From Flavobacteriia bacterium (lineage in GTDB: Bacteria > Bacteroidota > Bacteroidia > Flavobacteriales > Schleiferiaceae), in contig CATILC010000155.1 of NCBI GenBank assembly GCA_949516455.1, positions 1 through 11,814 of the forward strand: a DNA stretch of 11,814 nucleotides, read 5' to 3'. Of this stretch, positions 1-7,357 are shown one piece after another; positions within the stretch are counted from its first letter, which is position 1; the number at the start of each line of letters is the position of its first letter. The translations under genes were made by a program, and so were the position numbers. The notes beneath the pieces were generated by a model. The model was not told the DNA's origin. It saw only the letters and a list, made by a program, of their open reading frames with translations, and searched no databases.

Positions 1-452
1 GATGCCATTCTGGGCATCACATGAACGGGCATCTGCTGCGCATCCATGGCCTCTTTCCCGAGGTACATCAATCCGCTGTAATGACCGATGTGGGCATGGG
101 TCAGAAACAGTCCGTCCAATAGCTTTCCACCCTTGTTTTCATCCAATTTGTTCAAGGCATCGAGTTGGGCCGGCAGATCGGGCGTAGCTTCTATCATGTA
201 CTTCCTGCCTTGACTTCTGTCGATCAGCCCAAGGGACACGACCATTCGCTTGTCGGCTTCCTCAGGGCTGAGCGCTGCACAGCAGGAGCGCGCGCAACCG
301 ATCTGGGGCGAACCGGCATCCTGAGTGGTGCCCAGAACGACCAATTCCACTTCTGACTTTTCAGATGCAAGCTCCGGCTCTGACTCCGGAAGCCCACATT
401 GGCTCAGCAGAAGTGCTGCTAAAAATCCTGTCCAAGCGCTACGCCTTTTCAT
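1..452 (-). CDS. PqqB-like metallo-beta-lactamase-fold lipoprotein (partial, 3' end off the window)
   Basis: The frame is open from an ATG at 452-450 to the left edge, giving 150 residues with the C-terminus missing. The N-terminus (KRR, then a hydrophobic stretch, then LLLSQC with Cys19) looks like a lipoprotein signal, so the product is probably anchored in the envelope; Gln before the Cys makes the lipobox imperfect. Mature residues start with 'VVLGTTQDAGSPQIGC' (38-53) and Cys57-Cys58, matching the N-terminal strand and Cys cluster of PqqB/PhnP-type MBL proteins. The metal motif is THAHIGH (118-124), where the canonical HxHxDH has Gly for Asp. The start overlaps the stop of the thioredoxin-like gene as ATGA, suggesting translational coupling. 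Family members are usually about 300 residues, so about half is visible. PQQ synthesis is unlikely to be its role, since no other pqq gene is in view; the substrate is unknown. Confidence 0.8.
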   Translation of the reverse strand, partial: MKRRSAWTGFLAALLLSQCGLPESEPELASEKSEVELVVLGTTQDAGSPQIGCARSCCAALSPEEADKRMVVSLGLIDRSQGRKYMIEATPDLPAQLDALNKLDENKGGKLLDGLFLTHAHIGHYSGLMYLGKEAMDAQQMPVHVMPRMA

Positions 453-1324
453 CGGGTCTTGGAATAATTTCGAAAAAGAACGACGGCTTCGGCAGAGTCC
501 GGAACATCTGCCTGCCCTTTGATCTGAGGCCATAGGTGGCGCATCAGGAAATCAAATCCCAGGCTGTCCCTGCGGTAGATGACCTCCTCCAGATTCGAGC
601 GGTAGGCTTGTGTATAGTACTCCATCAGAGGAAATCCGCTTGCGTCTTGTTCCACTCGTTCTCGCTCTGCGATCAGATAAGGCAAAACGGGCAGCTGAAG
701 GTCCCACCCAAACTCCATGATGTATGGGCGAAAGGCGGGATCGAGGTAAAGCGCTGGCGAAATGTTGCGGATGCATTCATTCCCTGCCTTTCGGGCCTGC
801 GTGTACTGTTGGGATAGGTTCAGGAGGCTGGCACAGTTGCACAGTCCATATGTGCTGAGGCTGTCGTTCTTCCATCCGCTCATCAGTCCGTCGTACTGAA
901 TGGCCCGCTTCCTGCTTTCTTTGATGAATTCGAGCAGCTCTGTGGAGCTGGATCGTCCCATCAACCGACCCACCGCACGTCCTTTGTCATCCAGGATCAG
1001 AAGTGCTGGAACGAAGTCAACGGCCCAATGATCGGCTAGGGAACTGCCCGGTCCGTCGTCCAAAAATGCCTGCGTTCGGATGAATCTGGCCTCTGTATAG
1101 TCCAGGATGGCCTCGTCCTGCATCTGCTTTTTGGCTTCTTCACACAGCGGGCCTTCCGGACCACAGAAGAAGACCAATACGGGCAGCCCATGCGTCTGCG
1201 CCTGTCTCTGCACATATGTCCAGTCGGAATAGCTCTGCAAAGGGCTCCATTCTCTTTGGGCAAAGAGAACAGTACTCAGCAGGCACTCAGTCAAAAACAG
1301 AAGCTTTGTCCAGCGGGCGTTCAT
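449..1324 (-). CDS. exported thioredoxin-fold protein with non-canonical Cys spacing
   Basis: This 291-residue product starts with an ATG at 1324 and a clear signal peptide (RWTK, then hydrophobic to about residue 22, 'VLFAQ'), so it is probably periplasmic or outer-membrane facing. Residues 30-140 read as a thioredoxin fold: 'LPVLVFFCGPEGPLC' (47-61) is the strand and active-site turn, and 'VDFVPALLILDDKG' (102-115) holds the cis-Pro (Pro106) and following strand. The usual CxxC is replaced by Cys54-x6-Cys61. A second close pair is Cys162/Cys164. The C-terminal half (about 145-291) is helical and unrecognised. The start lies 38 nt inside the end of the OstA-like gene; no later start would keep the signal peptide, so I accept the overlap. 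Its end overlaps the MBL gene by 4 nt. Likely a thiol-related or chaperone-like envelope protein; catalysis is uncertain. Confidence 0.78.
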   Translation of the reverse strand: MNARWTKLLFLTECLLSTVLFAQREWSPLQSYSDWTYVQRQAQTHGLPVLVFFCGPEGPLCEEAKKQMQDEAILDYTEARFIRTQAFLDDGPGSSLADHWAVDFVPALLILDDKGRAVGRLMGRSSSTELLEFIKESRKRAIQYDGLMSGWKNDSLSTYGLCNCASLLNLSQQYTQARKAGNECIRNISPALYLDPAFRPYIMEFGWDLQLPVLPYLIAERERVEQDASGFPLMEYYTQAYRSNLEEVIYRRDSLGFDFLMRHLWPQIKGQADVPDSAEAVVLFRNYSKTR

Positions 1325-2786
1325 TGAATCGGTTTTGAAATCCTTTGAGTTCCAATTCTCCTTCGGGCACTTTGCTCATGGGATAGAGATTTGAAACGGG
1401 CTTGACCAGGAAGGTCACCCGGTCGATCTCCCGATCCTGGAAGTGCATCTTGATGTTGCTGCAGTCGGTGCGGTTCACGCCGATGTAGTCTCCATCGTCT
1501 TCCTGTGCGTAATAGACCGTTTGTCCGTTGCCGTAGCTGTTCATGTTCTTCAACTCACCGTTTCGGAAGTTGCCCTTCATCCGTTTGCCACGCACCTGAT
1601 TGAAATGCTCCAGACTGTCCTTGGAGAGCACAAAGGCATTTCCGTCGATCTTCAGGCTGTCCATTTTCTGAAGCCGCATTTCCAGCCGGATGGTGTCGCC
1701 GGTCATTTGGCTTTTTCCAGACCATAGGGCAGGGGCATCATACAGCCGAAAAGTGGAGTCGATGCTGCTGTAGGTGAGGGAATCGCAGACTCCTTGCATG
1801 TCTTCCCTGAAGATGCGAACACGGTGAAAGATCTTCAACAAGCCGTGCCCCAATGTATCGCCCAAATAGAAAATGCTGTCGCCATGGATGTGCAGGCTGT
1901 CTCCAGATTCAAACAGACTGTAGAGAGGTTCTCCGCCCACAGCCGCCATCTCCGGATATTTCTGGTAGTCGCCACGTTGCCCGGTGATCAGTGAATTTTC
2001 AGCTGTGTCGAGCAGGGAGACATCTCCAAAGGCCTTTCCCAAACCTTGGTTTCGATTGTAAAAAAGGCTGTCTCCTTTCAGGCGCTGAGGCCCGTCCCAG
2101 AGTTCTGCATTTCGTTTGAACTGCGCAATGTCCGATCGGGTGTCGTAGAAGCCGTTCTCGCAGTAGATCCGACTGCTGTCCGACAAGATGCGCGAGGGCC
2201 CGAGAAATCTGGCCACCTTGGTGGAGGAGTGGTAGCGAAGGGTGTCGGAAAACATCTGGTAGCGCAGATTGGTCAGTTCCACATCCGTGCTGAAGTGAAA
2301 GGTGCGGCTCCGGCTGAAGTAGATGCCTTTCAAGCTGCGCAGGGTGTTTTCCTCATCCACAATGACCCCGCCCGTTCGGTAGTCCGCTGTCTGGGTGTTC
2401 CGGTCGAAGTCGAGATGATCCGTGGTCAGGGTCATGCTCGGATCGCGCAGGGTCACATTTTTGTCGGCCTCGGCCAGCCGGGTATTGCCGTTGTAGCGCA
2501 GATAATCGGAATACAGATGAATGGTGTCGTCCTGGATCACGTGGACGTTCTCAAAGGCTTCGAGCATATTCTGATCTGCATAAAGCCAGGCAGAATCGCA
2601 GTGAAGGAGCGCTCCTTCGTGCTCGAAGATGACCGATCCGATCAATCGATTGATCCGTTCACCTCCCTTTTTGTAATAGCCTTCATCGGCTTGCCGGATG
2701 CGAATGCGGTCGGCCTTTTGTTGTGCAGAAGCGAGACCGAAGACCATCAGCCCCAGGGCCAGCAGCATCGATCGGTTCCAAGCCAT
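1287..2786 (-). CDS. OstA/LptA-like organic solvent tolerance family protein
   Basis: The product has 499 residues from the ATG at 2786. A signal peptide (AWNRS, then hydrophobic to ASA|Q at about 21) places it in the periplasm. From about residue 45 come successive short beta units typical of the OstA/LptA fold, such as 'LIGSVIFEHEGALLHCDSA' (48-66), 'HLYSDYLRYNG' (90-100) and 'AEADKNVTLRD' (105-115), with similar units through residue 400. Family members bind lipid A-LPS acyl chains and help carry LPS to the outer membrane. At 499 residues this is far longer than E. coli LptA (about 185), as is usual for the Bacteroidota form. A TTG at 2801, overlapping the purA stop as TTGA, would add five residues; I prefer the ATG because it gives a better signal peptide, although the GGAGG at 2789-2793 lies only 2 nt from it. 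The end overlaps the thioredoxin-like gene by 38 nt. Confidence 0.85.
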   Translation of the reverse strand: MAWNRSMLLALGLMVFGLASAQQKADRIRIRQADEGYYKKGGERINRLIGSVIFEHEGALLHCDSAWLYADQNMLEAFENVHVIQDDTIHLYSDYLRYNGNTRLAEADKNVTLRDPSMTLTTDHLDFDRNTQTADYRTGGVIVDEENTLRSLKGIYFSRSRTFHFSTDVELTNLRYQMFSDTLRYHSSTKVARFLGPSRILSDSSRIYCENGFYDTRSDIAQFKRNAELWDGPQRLKGDSLFYNRNQGLGKAFGDVSLLDTAENSLITGQRGDYQKYPEMAAVGGEPLYSLFESGDSLHIHGDSIFYLGDTLGHGLLKIFHRVRIFREDMQGVCDSLTYSSIDSTFRLYDAPALWSGKSQMTGDTIRLEMRLQKMDSLKIDGNAFVLSKDSLEHFNQVRGKRMKGNFRNGELKNMNSYGNGQTVYYAQEDDGDYIGVNRTDCSNIKMHFQDREIDRVTFLVKPVSNLYPMSKVPEGELELKGFQNRFNERPLDKASVFD

Positions 2787-2797
2787 TGCCTCCGGGA

Positions 2798-4066
2798 TCA
2801 AAGGCGAATGGTCTGGGTGCGGTCGGGCCCAACAGAGACCATGGAAACCGGTACGCCTACAAATTCTTCAATGAATTTGATGTAGTCTGTCAAGGCAGCT
2901 GGAAGGGCTTCTTTTTTGGTCATGCCTGTCAGTTCGGTCTTCCAGCCCGGCAGCATTTCATAGATCGGTTGCACCCAATCCTCTTCCACGCGATAGGGCA
3001 GATGCGAAACCTTTTTTCCCTTATAGGTGTAGGCTGTGCATACACCGATCTGATCCAGGACGTCGAGTACATCGGCTTTCATCATGATCAATTCGGTCAC
3101 CCCGTTGATCTTGATCGCGTAGCGAAGAGCCGGCAGATCGAGCCATCCACAGCGTCTCGGTCTTCCGGTCGTGGAGCCGAATTCCCTTCCCGCTGCCCGG
3201 ATCATCTCTCCGGTTTCATCGAGCAGTTCGGAGGGGAAGGGTCCGCTGCCCACTCGGGTGCAATAGGCTTTGAATATGCCGAATACATTTCCGATCTGGT
3301 TCGGTGCAATGCCGAGCCCCGTGCAGGCGCCGGCAGCGGTGGTGGTGCTCGATGTCACGAAGGGATAGGTACCAAAATCAATATCGAGCAATGCCCCCTG
3401 CGCGCCTTCGGCCAATATCTTCTGTTCTTTCTCCAGAGCGTCATGAACAAATTCCTCGCTGTCCACCAACTGCATTCGGCTAATTTTTTCGACGGCCGTC
3501 ATCCACTCTGATTCCAATTCCTCAGAGACTTCATTTGCTCCGAGTGAGGCGAGCAGCCGCTGGTGTTTCTCTTTGAGCTGCCTGTACCGATCGCTGAAAT
3601 CGTCCATTTCAATATCTCCGATGCGAAGACCGTTCCGCCCCGTTTTGTCCATATAGGTCGGTCCAATGCCCTTCAGGGTCGAGCCGATCTTGTTTTTGCC
3701 TTTTGCCTGTTCAGAAGCAGCGTCCAGAAGGCGGTGGGTGGGCAGGATCAGATGCGCTTTTCGGCTGATGACCAAACGGTCCACGCAGGCGGGTTCGATC
3801 TTTTTCAGTTCGTCGATCTCCCGGCAGAAGATCACTGGGTCGATCACCACGCCATTGCCCACGATGTTCATGGCCTCCTGGTGGAAGATCCCCGAAGGAA
3901 TGGTGTGCAATACGTGTTTGTGTCCCTCAAATTCCAGCGTATGTCCTGCGTTGGGGCCGCCCTGGAAGCGCGCAATGAGATCGTACTGTTTGGTCAGTAC
4001 ATCTACGATCTTCCCTTTTCCTTCATCTCCCCACTGGAGTCCGAGGAGAATATCAACATTCTTCAC
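2798..4066 (-). CDS. purA: adenylosuccinate synthase
   Basis: Cytoplasmic enzyme joining IMP and aspartate with GTP hydrolysis to form adenylosuccinate, the first committed step to AMP. The 422-residue product is full length. Visible signatures are 'LGLQWGDEGKGK' (8-19) with catalytic Asp14 and the P-loop Lys, 'GGPNAGHT' (36-43) with His42, 'GSTLKGIGPTYMDK' (128-141), 'AEGAQGALLDIDFGTYPFVT' (219-238), the 'TTGRPRRCGWLDL' Arg loop (299-311) and 'SVGPDRTQTI' (411-420). The start is GTG at 4066: residue 1 lies only a few positions before the conserved 'LLGLQWGDEG', and no ATG fits. GTG overlaps the stop of the Fur-family gene as GTGA, so the two are probably translationally coupled. Its 3' end lies next to the OstA-like gene (11-nt gap or 4-nt overlap depending on that start). 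No essential residue appears to be missing. Confidence 0.98.
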   Translation of the reverse strand: MKNVDILLGLQWGDEGKGKIVDVLTKQYDLIARFQGGPNAGHTLEFEGHKHVLHTIPSGIFHQEAMNIVGNGVVIDPVIFCREIDELKKIEPACVDRLVISRKAHLILPTHRLLDAASEQAKGKNKIGSTLKGIGPTYMDKTGRNGLRIGDIEMDDFSDRYRQLKEKHQRLLASLGANEVSEELESEWMTAVEKISRMQLVDSEEFVHDALEKEQKILAEGAQGALLDIDFGTYPFVTSSTTTAAGACTGLGIAPNQIGNVFGIFKAYCTRVGSGPFPSELLDETGEMIRAAGREFGSTTGRPRRCGWLDLPALRYAIKINGVTELIMMKADVLDVLDQIGVCTAYTYKGKKVSHLPYRVEEDWVQPIYEMLPGWKTELTGMTKKEALPAALTDYIKFIEEFVGVPVSMVSVGPDRTQTIRL

Positions 4067-4536
4067 TGCTTGTCTTCTTTAGGTGTTCCCGGAGGGTTTT
4101 TTTCCGCATAAATGTACAGGGAGTGGCCTGAGATGGTCAATCCAAAAATATCTTCTAAGCTGTCTTTGATCTGCTGAATGCGCGGATCGCAGAATTCGAT
4201 CACTTCTCCTGAGTCTGTCAGGATGATGTGGTCGTGCTGTCGGTTGAAATAGGACTTCTCGTAAATGGCCTGATTGGAACCGAATTGATGCTTTCGAACC
4301 AGTTTGCAGTCCAGAAGCAATTCGATGGTGTTGTAGAGTGTGGCCCGGCTCACCCGATAGTTCTTGTTCTTCATGGTGAGATAGAGCGACTCCACATCGA
4401 AATGCTCTTCATTCACATAGATCTCCTGAAGGATGGCGTAGCGCTCCGATGTCTTTCGCTGACCGTTCTCCTGCAGGTAGCGAGTGAACACCTCTTTGAC
4501 CGTGTCGAATTCCTGTTGATTCACGTCTGCTTGCAA
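4063..4536 (-). CDS. fur: Fur-family metal-responsive transcriptional regulator
   Basis: A DNA-binding repressor of the Fur/PerR/Zur superfamily, 157 residues. The N-terminal winged helix includes 'QRKTSERYAILQEIY' (26-40) and the recognition helix 'RVSRATLYNTIELLL' (61-75). The C-terminal dimerisation domain has the metal motif 'RQHDHIILTDSGEVIEFCDP' (99-118): His101, Asp102, His103 and Glu114 remain, but the CxxC of the structural zinc site reads LTDSG. I recall this from Bacteroidota Fur proteins, so it is probably a lineage trait and not decay. Which metal or peroxide signal it senses cannot be told from sequence. The start is uncertain: TTG at 4536 is the first codon after an in-frame TAA, and GTG at 4524 (giving 'MNQQEFDTVKEVF') is equally plausible; neither has a Shine-Dalgarno. 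It lies 14 nt after spoT and overlaps purA by 4 nt. Confidence 0.9.
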   Translation of the reverse strand: MQADVNQQEFDTVKEVFTRYLQENGQRKTSERYAILQEIYVNEEHFDVESLYLTMKNKNYRVSRATLYNTIELLLDCKLVRKHQFGSNQAIYEKSYFNRQHDHIILTDSGEVIEFCDPRIQQIKDSLEDIFGLTISGHSLYIYAEKNPPGTPKEDKQ

Positions 4537-4550
4537 AAGGTAAAATTACC

Positions 4551-6782
4551 CTACGGCTTGGATTTCTGAATGGATCTGTCCACCTCCTCGATGCCCTCTA
4601 CTTTTTGGAGTTTCTCCATGATCTGCTGCAGGTGCAGTTTGTTGCGCACCAATAGCGTGATGGAGCCGTCGAACATCCCGCCCTCGCTGCTCAGCTCAAG
4701 CGATCGGATGTTGACGTTCAGGTCGTTGGAGATGATCTGTGTGATGCGGTTGATCAGTCCTTTGGTATCCATTCCCTTGAGTCGGACCACGGCCACGAAT
4801 TCCTGAACCTCTTTGGAGATCCAGCGTGCTTTCATCACACGCTGGGCGATGCGCGATTGGATGGCAATGGCATTTGGGCAATCTTTTCTGTGCACTTTTA
4901 TTCCATCTGTAGGGGTGATCAGACCAAAGACATCATCTCCTTCGATCGGATGGCAGCAGGGCGATAGCTTGTGGTCGAGTTCCTGTTCGTCCTCCCCAAA
5001 TACGAGCACCTTGGGCGAAGGTGGCGCTTCCGAAGTTTCCGATGGCTTTTTATCTGGGGTCTCCTTACGGATCCGTCCTCTCCCAAAATACTGGTAGAGT
5101 ACGCTGTTCCGCTCGCGTGCAAAATTTTTCAGTTCCTGATTGTCGAGCAGGCCCAGTCCCGCCTGATAATACATTTCCTGGCTGTCGCGCAGCTTGAGGA
5201 AGTGGTAGAGTTTCCCTTCCACCTGAGGGCTCATCTTCACTTTGAGCGCACGCAATTTCCGGTGAACGACCTCTTTTCCTCGATCGGCCACGATCATGCG
5301 CTCCTCCCTCAGATTTGCGCGGATCTTCGAACGCGCTTTGCTGGTGGCGACGTAATTGAGCCATTCTTCCTTCGGCTTGAGTTTAGCAGAGGTCAAGATT
5401 TCCACCTGATCTCCGCTTTTGATCTTGTAATTGAGCGGAACCAGCTTCCCGTTCACTTTTGCACCCAGAGTACTCAGTCCCACATCGGTGTGGATCTCAA
5501 AGGCAAAATCGATGGGGCAGGATCCCTTGGGCAGGGTCTTCAGTTCACCTGTTGGCGTGAAGACGAAGATCTCCTCAGAAAAGAGATTCAGCTTGAAATC
5601 AGCCACGAATTCCATGGCGTTGAGCGTCGGATTCTCGAGGATCTCACGAACCTTGCTCAACCAGCCGTCGATCTTGCTGCTGACCACCTCATCCTCTTTG
5701 TACTTCCAATGACTTGCGAGGCCTCTCTCGGCTTCTTCGTCCATGCGCTGGGTCCGGATCTGCACTTCCACCCAATGTCCGTTCGGTCCCATCACCGTGA
5801 TGTGCAGACTTTCGTAGCCGTTGGATTTGGGCGAGGATATCCAGTCGCGCAATCGGTCTGGATTGGGCCGGTAGAAGTCCGTGACCGCGGCATAGGCCTT
5901 CCAGCAACTGGCTTTCTCATCCTCTTCTGCAGGGACATCGATGATGATGCGAATGGCAAATTTGTCGTAGACCTCGTCGAAGCTCACCCCTTGGTTGATC
6001 ATCTTCTTGCGAATGCTGAAGATGCTTTTGGTTCGTTCCTTGATCATAAAGGCCATGCCCTCTTTCTTCAGGCTGGCTTTGATGGGAGAGGTAAAGTGCT
6101 TGAGCATCCGGATCTCGTCTTGCCGGATGGATTTCATTTTCATGGCAATGTCTCTGTACACCTCTGGTTCCGTGTATTTCAACGAGAGGTCTTCCATTTC
6201 GGACTTGAGGTTGTACAGCCCCAGTCGGTGGGCGATGGGCGCATAGATGAACAGTGTCTCCGAGGCGATCTTTACCTGCTTGTGCGGCGGCATGCTCTCC
6301 AGGGTGCGCATGTTGTGCAGGCGGTCGGCCAGTTTGATGAATATCACGCGCACATCCTCACCAAGGGTCAGGATCATCTTGCGGAAATTCTCGGCCTGTT
6401 GGGAAGAATCGGGATCGAATACATCGGAGATCTTGGTCAGACCGTCCACAATGCGCGCGATCCTTTCTCCGAAGAGCCGGTCCACATCTTCAAGTGTGTA
6501 ATGCGAATCCTCCACTACATCGTGCAGAAGTGCGGCGGTGGCCGAAAGCGCACCCAGTCCGATCTCCTCGACCACGATCCGTGCCACTTCTATGGGATGA
6601 ATAATGTAGGGTTCCCCTGATCTTCTGCGCATTTTATCGTGCGCATCCATGCTGACCTCTAGGGCCTTCCGCAACGCATTGAGTTCTTCCCGGCTGCTCT
6701 TTAAATGCAGGGTGCGGAGCAGGGATCTGTATCCACTGAGAACTTTTTTGCTGTCGTCATCGAGAAAAGTATTCTGTTCCAT
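4551..6782 (-). CDS. spoT: bifunctional (p)ppGpp synthetase/hydrolase, RelA/SpoT family
   Basis: A long Rel/SpoT enzyme of 743 residues that makes and degrades the alarmone (p)ppGpp in the cytoplasm during starvation. Domains in order: HD hydrolase (about 40-190) with His62, 'LLHDVVED' (85-92) and 'LADRLHNMRT' (151-160); synthetase (about 245-360) with 'RTKSIFSIRKKM' (250-261), 'DKFAIRI' (273-279), 'RLRDWISSPKSNGYESLH' (310-327) and 'VEVQIRTQRM' (338-347) carrying catalytic Glu339; TGS (about 402-462); a linker; the Cys-containing regulatory domain with 'SPCCHP' and 'RKDCP' (607-636); and a C-terminal ACT domain (about 662-737). Both catalytic halves look intact, and the Arg-x-Arg-Asp loop at 310-313 corresponds to the RxKD signature of bifunctional enzymes as opposed to the acidic loop of RelA. 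ATG start at 6782. It lies 50 nt after the response regulator and 14 nt before the Fur-family gene. The symbol rel would be equally apt. Confidence 0.96.
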   Translation of the reverse strand: MEQNTFLDDDSKKVLSGYRSLLRTLHLKSSREELNALRKALEVSMDAHDKMRRRSGEPYIIHPIEVARIVVEEIGLGALSATAALLHDVVEDSHYTLEDVDRLFGERIARIVDGLTKISDVFDPDSSQQAENFRKMILTLGEDVRVIFIKLADRLHNMRTLESMPPHKQVKIASETLFIYAPIAHRLGLYNLKSEMEDLSLKYTEPEVYRDIAMKMKSIRQDEIRMLKHFTSPIKASLKKEGMAFMIKERTKSIFSIRKKMINQGVSFDEVYDKFAIRIIIDVPAEEDEKASCWKAYAAVTDFYRPNPDRLRDWISSPKSNGYESLHITVMGPNGHWVEVQIRTQRMDEEAERGLASHWKYKEDEVVSSKIDGWLSKVREILENPTLNAMEFVADFKLNLFSEEIFVFTPTGELKTLPKGSCPIDFAFEIHTDVGLSTLGAKVNGKLVPLNYKIKSGDQVEILTSAKLKPKEEWLNYVATSKARSKIRANLREERMIVADRGKEVVHRKLRALKVKMSPQVEGKLYHFLKLRDSQEMYYQAGLGLLDNQELKNFARERNSVLYQYFGRGRIRKETPDKKPSETSEAPPSPKVLVFGEDEQELDHKLSPCCHPIEGDDVFGLITPTDGIKVHRKDCPNAIAIQSRIAQRVMKARWISKEVQEFVAVVRLKGMDTKGLINRITQIISNDLNVNIRSLELSSEGGMFDGSITLLVRNKLHLQQIMEKLQKVEGIEEVDRSIQKSKP

Positions 6783-6832
6783 TTTAGCGACTGCTTGAAT
6801 AGCGTTTTGTGCGATGGATCAAAAACTTCTGT

Positions 6833-7300
6833 TTAAGAAAGGAGTTTCTGTCTCAACAAAAATTCGAGCTGTTTATTGGCGGTATCGAGATCCTTGAGCA
6901 ACTGTGCGTTTTGTTTGCGAAGGGCAAACACCTCGTATGCGCTTTCGATCGCATTTATGATCTCCTCGCGCTGCCATGGCTTTTGCATGTAGCGGTACAC
7001 ATGCCCTTTGTTGATGGCATCGATGACTGCGTTGATGTCCGAATAGCCCGTGAGGAGCATGCGCATCGGTGCGTTGTTGATCTCCTGGATCTTCTCGAGG
7101 AATTCAATCCCCGTCATCCCAGGCATCCTCTGGTCTGTGATGACCACATCGGGTTGGTTTTTGGTGAATTCCTCGATTCCCCCTGGTCCGTCGGAGGCCA
7201 AAAACAAATTGTAATCCCTGCGGAAGGTCGCTTTGAATGAAGTGAGATTGTGCTCCTCATCGTCCACGAACAACACCTTTATTTTCTCGTCTCCTTGCAT
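6833..7300 (-). CDS. single-domain response regulator with C-terminal coiled coil
   Basis: The product has 155 residues from the ATG at 7300. It is a CheY-like receiver domain with every phosphorylation residue present: acidic pair Asp13/Asp14 in 'VLFVDDEE', phosphoacceptor Asp56 in 'VVITDQRMPGMTG', Thr84 in 'MLLTGYSD' and Lys107 in 'MQKPW'. The 'LLTGYSDINAVIDAIN' and 'VYRYMQKPW' segments resemble receivers that are elsewhere fused to HD-GYP or kinase outputs. No output domain follows; residues 127-155 form a Leu-rich heptad-like helix that could mediate dimerisation or partner binding. A TTG at 7312 would add four residues, but the ATG sits directly behind the conserved promoter-like octamer. 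It is the first gene of the minus-strand block, 50 nt before spoT, and no histidine kinase is in the window. It probably acts by protein-protein contact; the partner is unknown. Confidence 0.92.
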   Translation of the reverse strand: MQGDEKIKVLFVDDEEHNLTSFKATFRRDYNLFLASDGPGGIEEFTKNQPDVVITDQRMPGMTGIEFLEKIQEINNAPMRMLLTGYSDINAVIDAINKGHVYRYMQKPWQREEIINAIESAYEVFALRKQNAQLLKDLDTANKQLEFLLRQKLLS

Positions 7301-7306
7301 AGAAAG

Positions 7307-7314
7307 AAGCAAAG
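7307..7314 (-). promoter_or_regulatory. mirrored CTTTGCTT box before the response regulator (possible -7 element)
   Basis: On the minus strand the octamer CTTTGCTT ends 6 nt before the ATG at 7300. The same octamer lies 5 nt before the divergent ThiF-like gene. It contains the TTTG half of the Bacteroidota -7 consensus TAnnTTTG, but the TA half does not match in register (GTACTTTG). If it is a -7 element, the transcript would be almost leaderless. It could instead be an operator half-site. Confidence 0.3.
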
Positions 7315-7323
7315 TACACTAAA

Positions 7324-7357
7324 TTGAGCCGCTTTTAGTCGCTCGATCTCTTTGCTT
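7324..7357 (+). promoter_or_regulatory. putative sigma-ABfr-type promoter for the ThiF-like gene
   Basis: TTG at 7324-7326 and TCTCTTTG at 7347-7354 are separated by 20 nt, close to the Bacteroidota layout of a -33 TTG and a -7 TAnnTTTG (one mismatch: C for A). The octamer CTTTGCTT (7350-7357) is the inverted copy of the one before the divergent gene. The ATG follows at 7363, so the leader would be only a few nucleotides long. This rests on motif and position alone. Confidence 0.35.

Noticed and set aside
2..522. Short plus-strand open frames at the left edge
   Set aside because: The minus strand over 1-452 encodes the PqqB-like protein with a signal peptide and metal motif; the plus frames are its shadows.
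2046..3511. Plus-strand open frames of 279 and 262 codons opposite the OstA-like gene and purA
   Set aside because: Both are antisense to well supported genes and contain no domain; they overlap each other as well.
4971..6620. Plus-strand open frame of 549 codons opposite spoT
   Set aside because: It is fully antisense to a gene with clear Rel/SpoT domains, its translation shows no recognisable motif, and long antisense frames are expected from the codon bias here.
6783..6832. 50-nt spacer between the response regulator and spoT as a promoter or terminator
   Set aside because: I see neither a TTG/TAnnTTTG pair in good register nor a stem-loop on the minus strand; it looks like a plain intergenic stretch.
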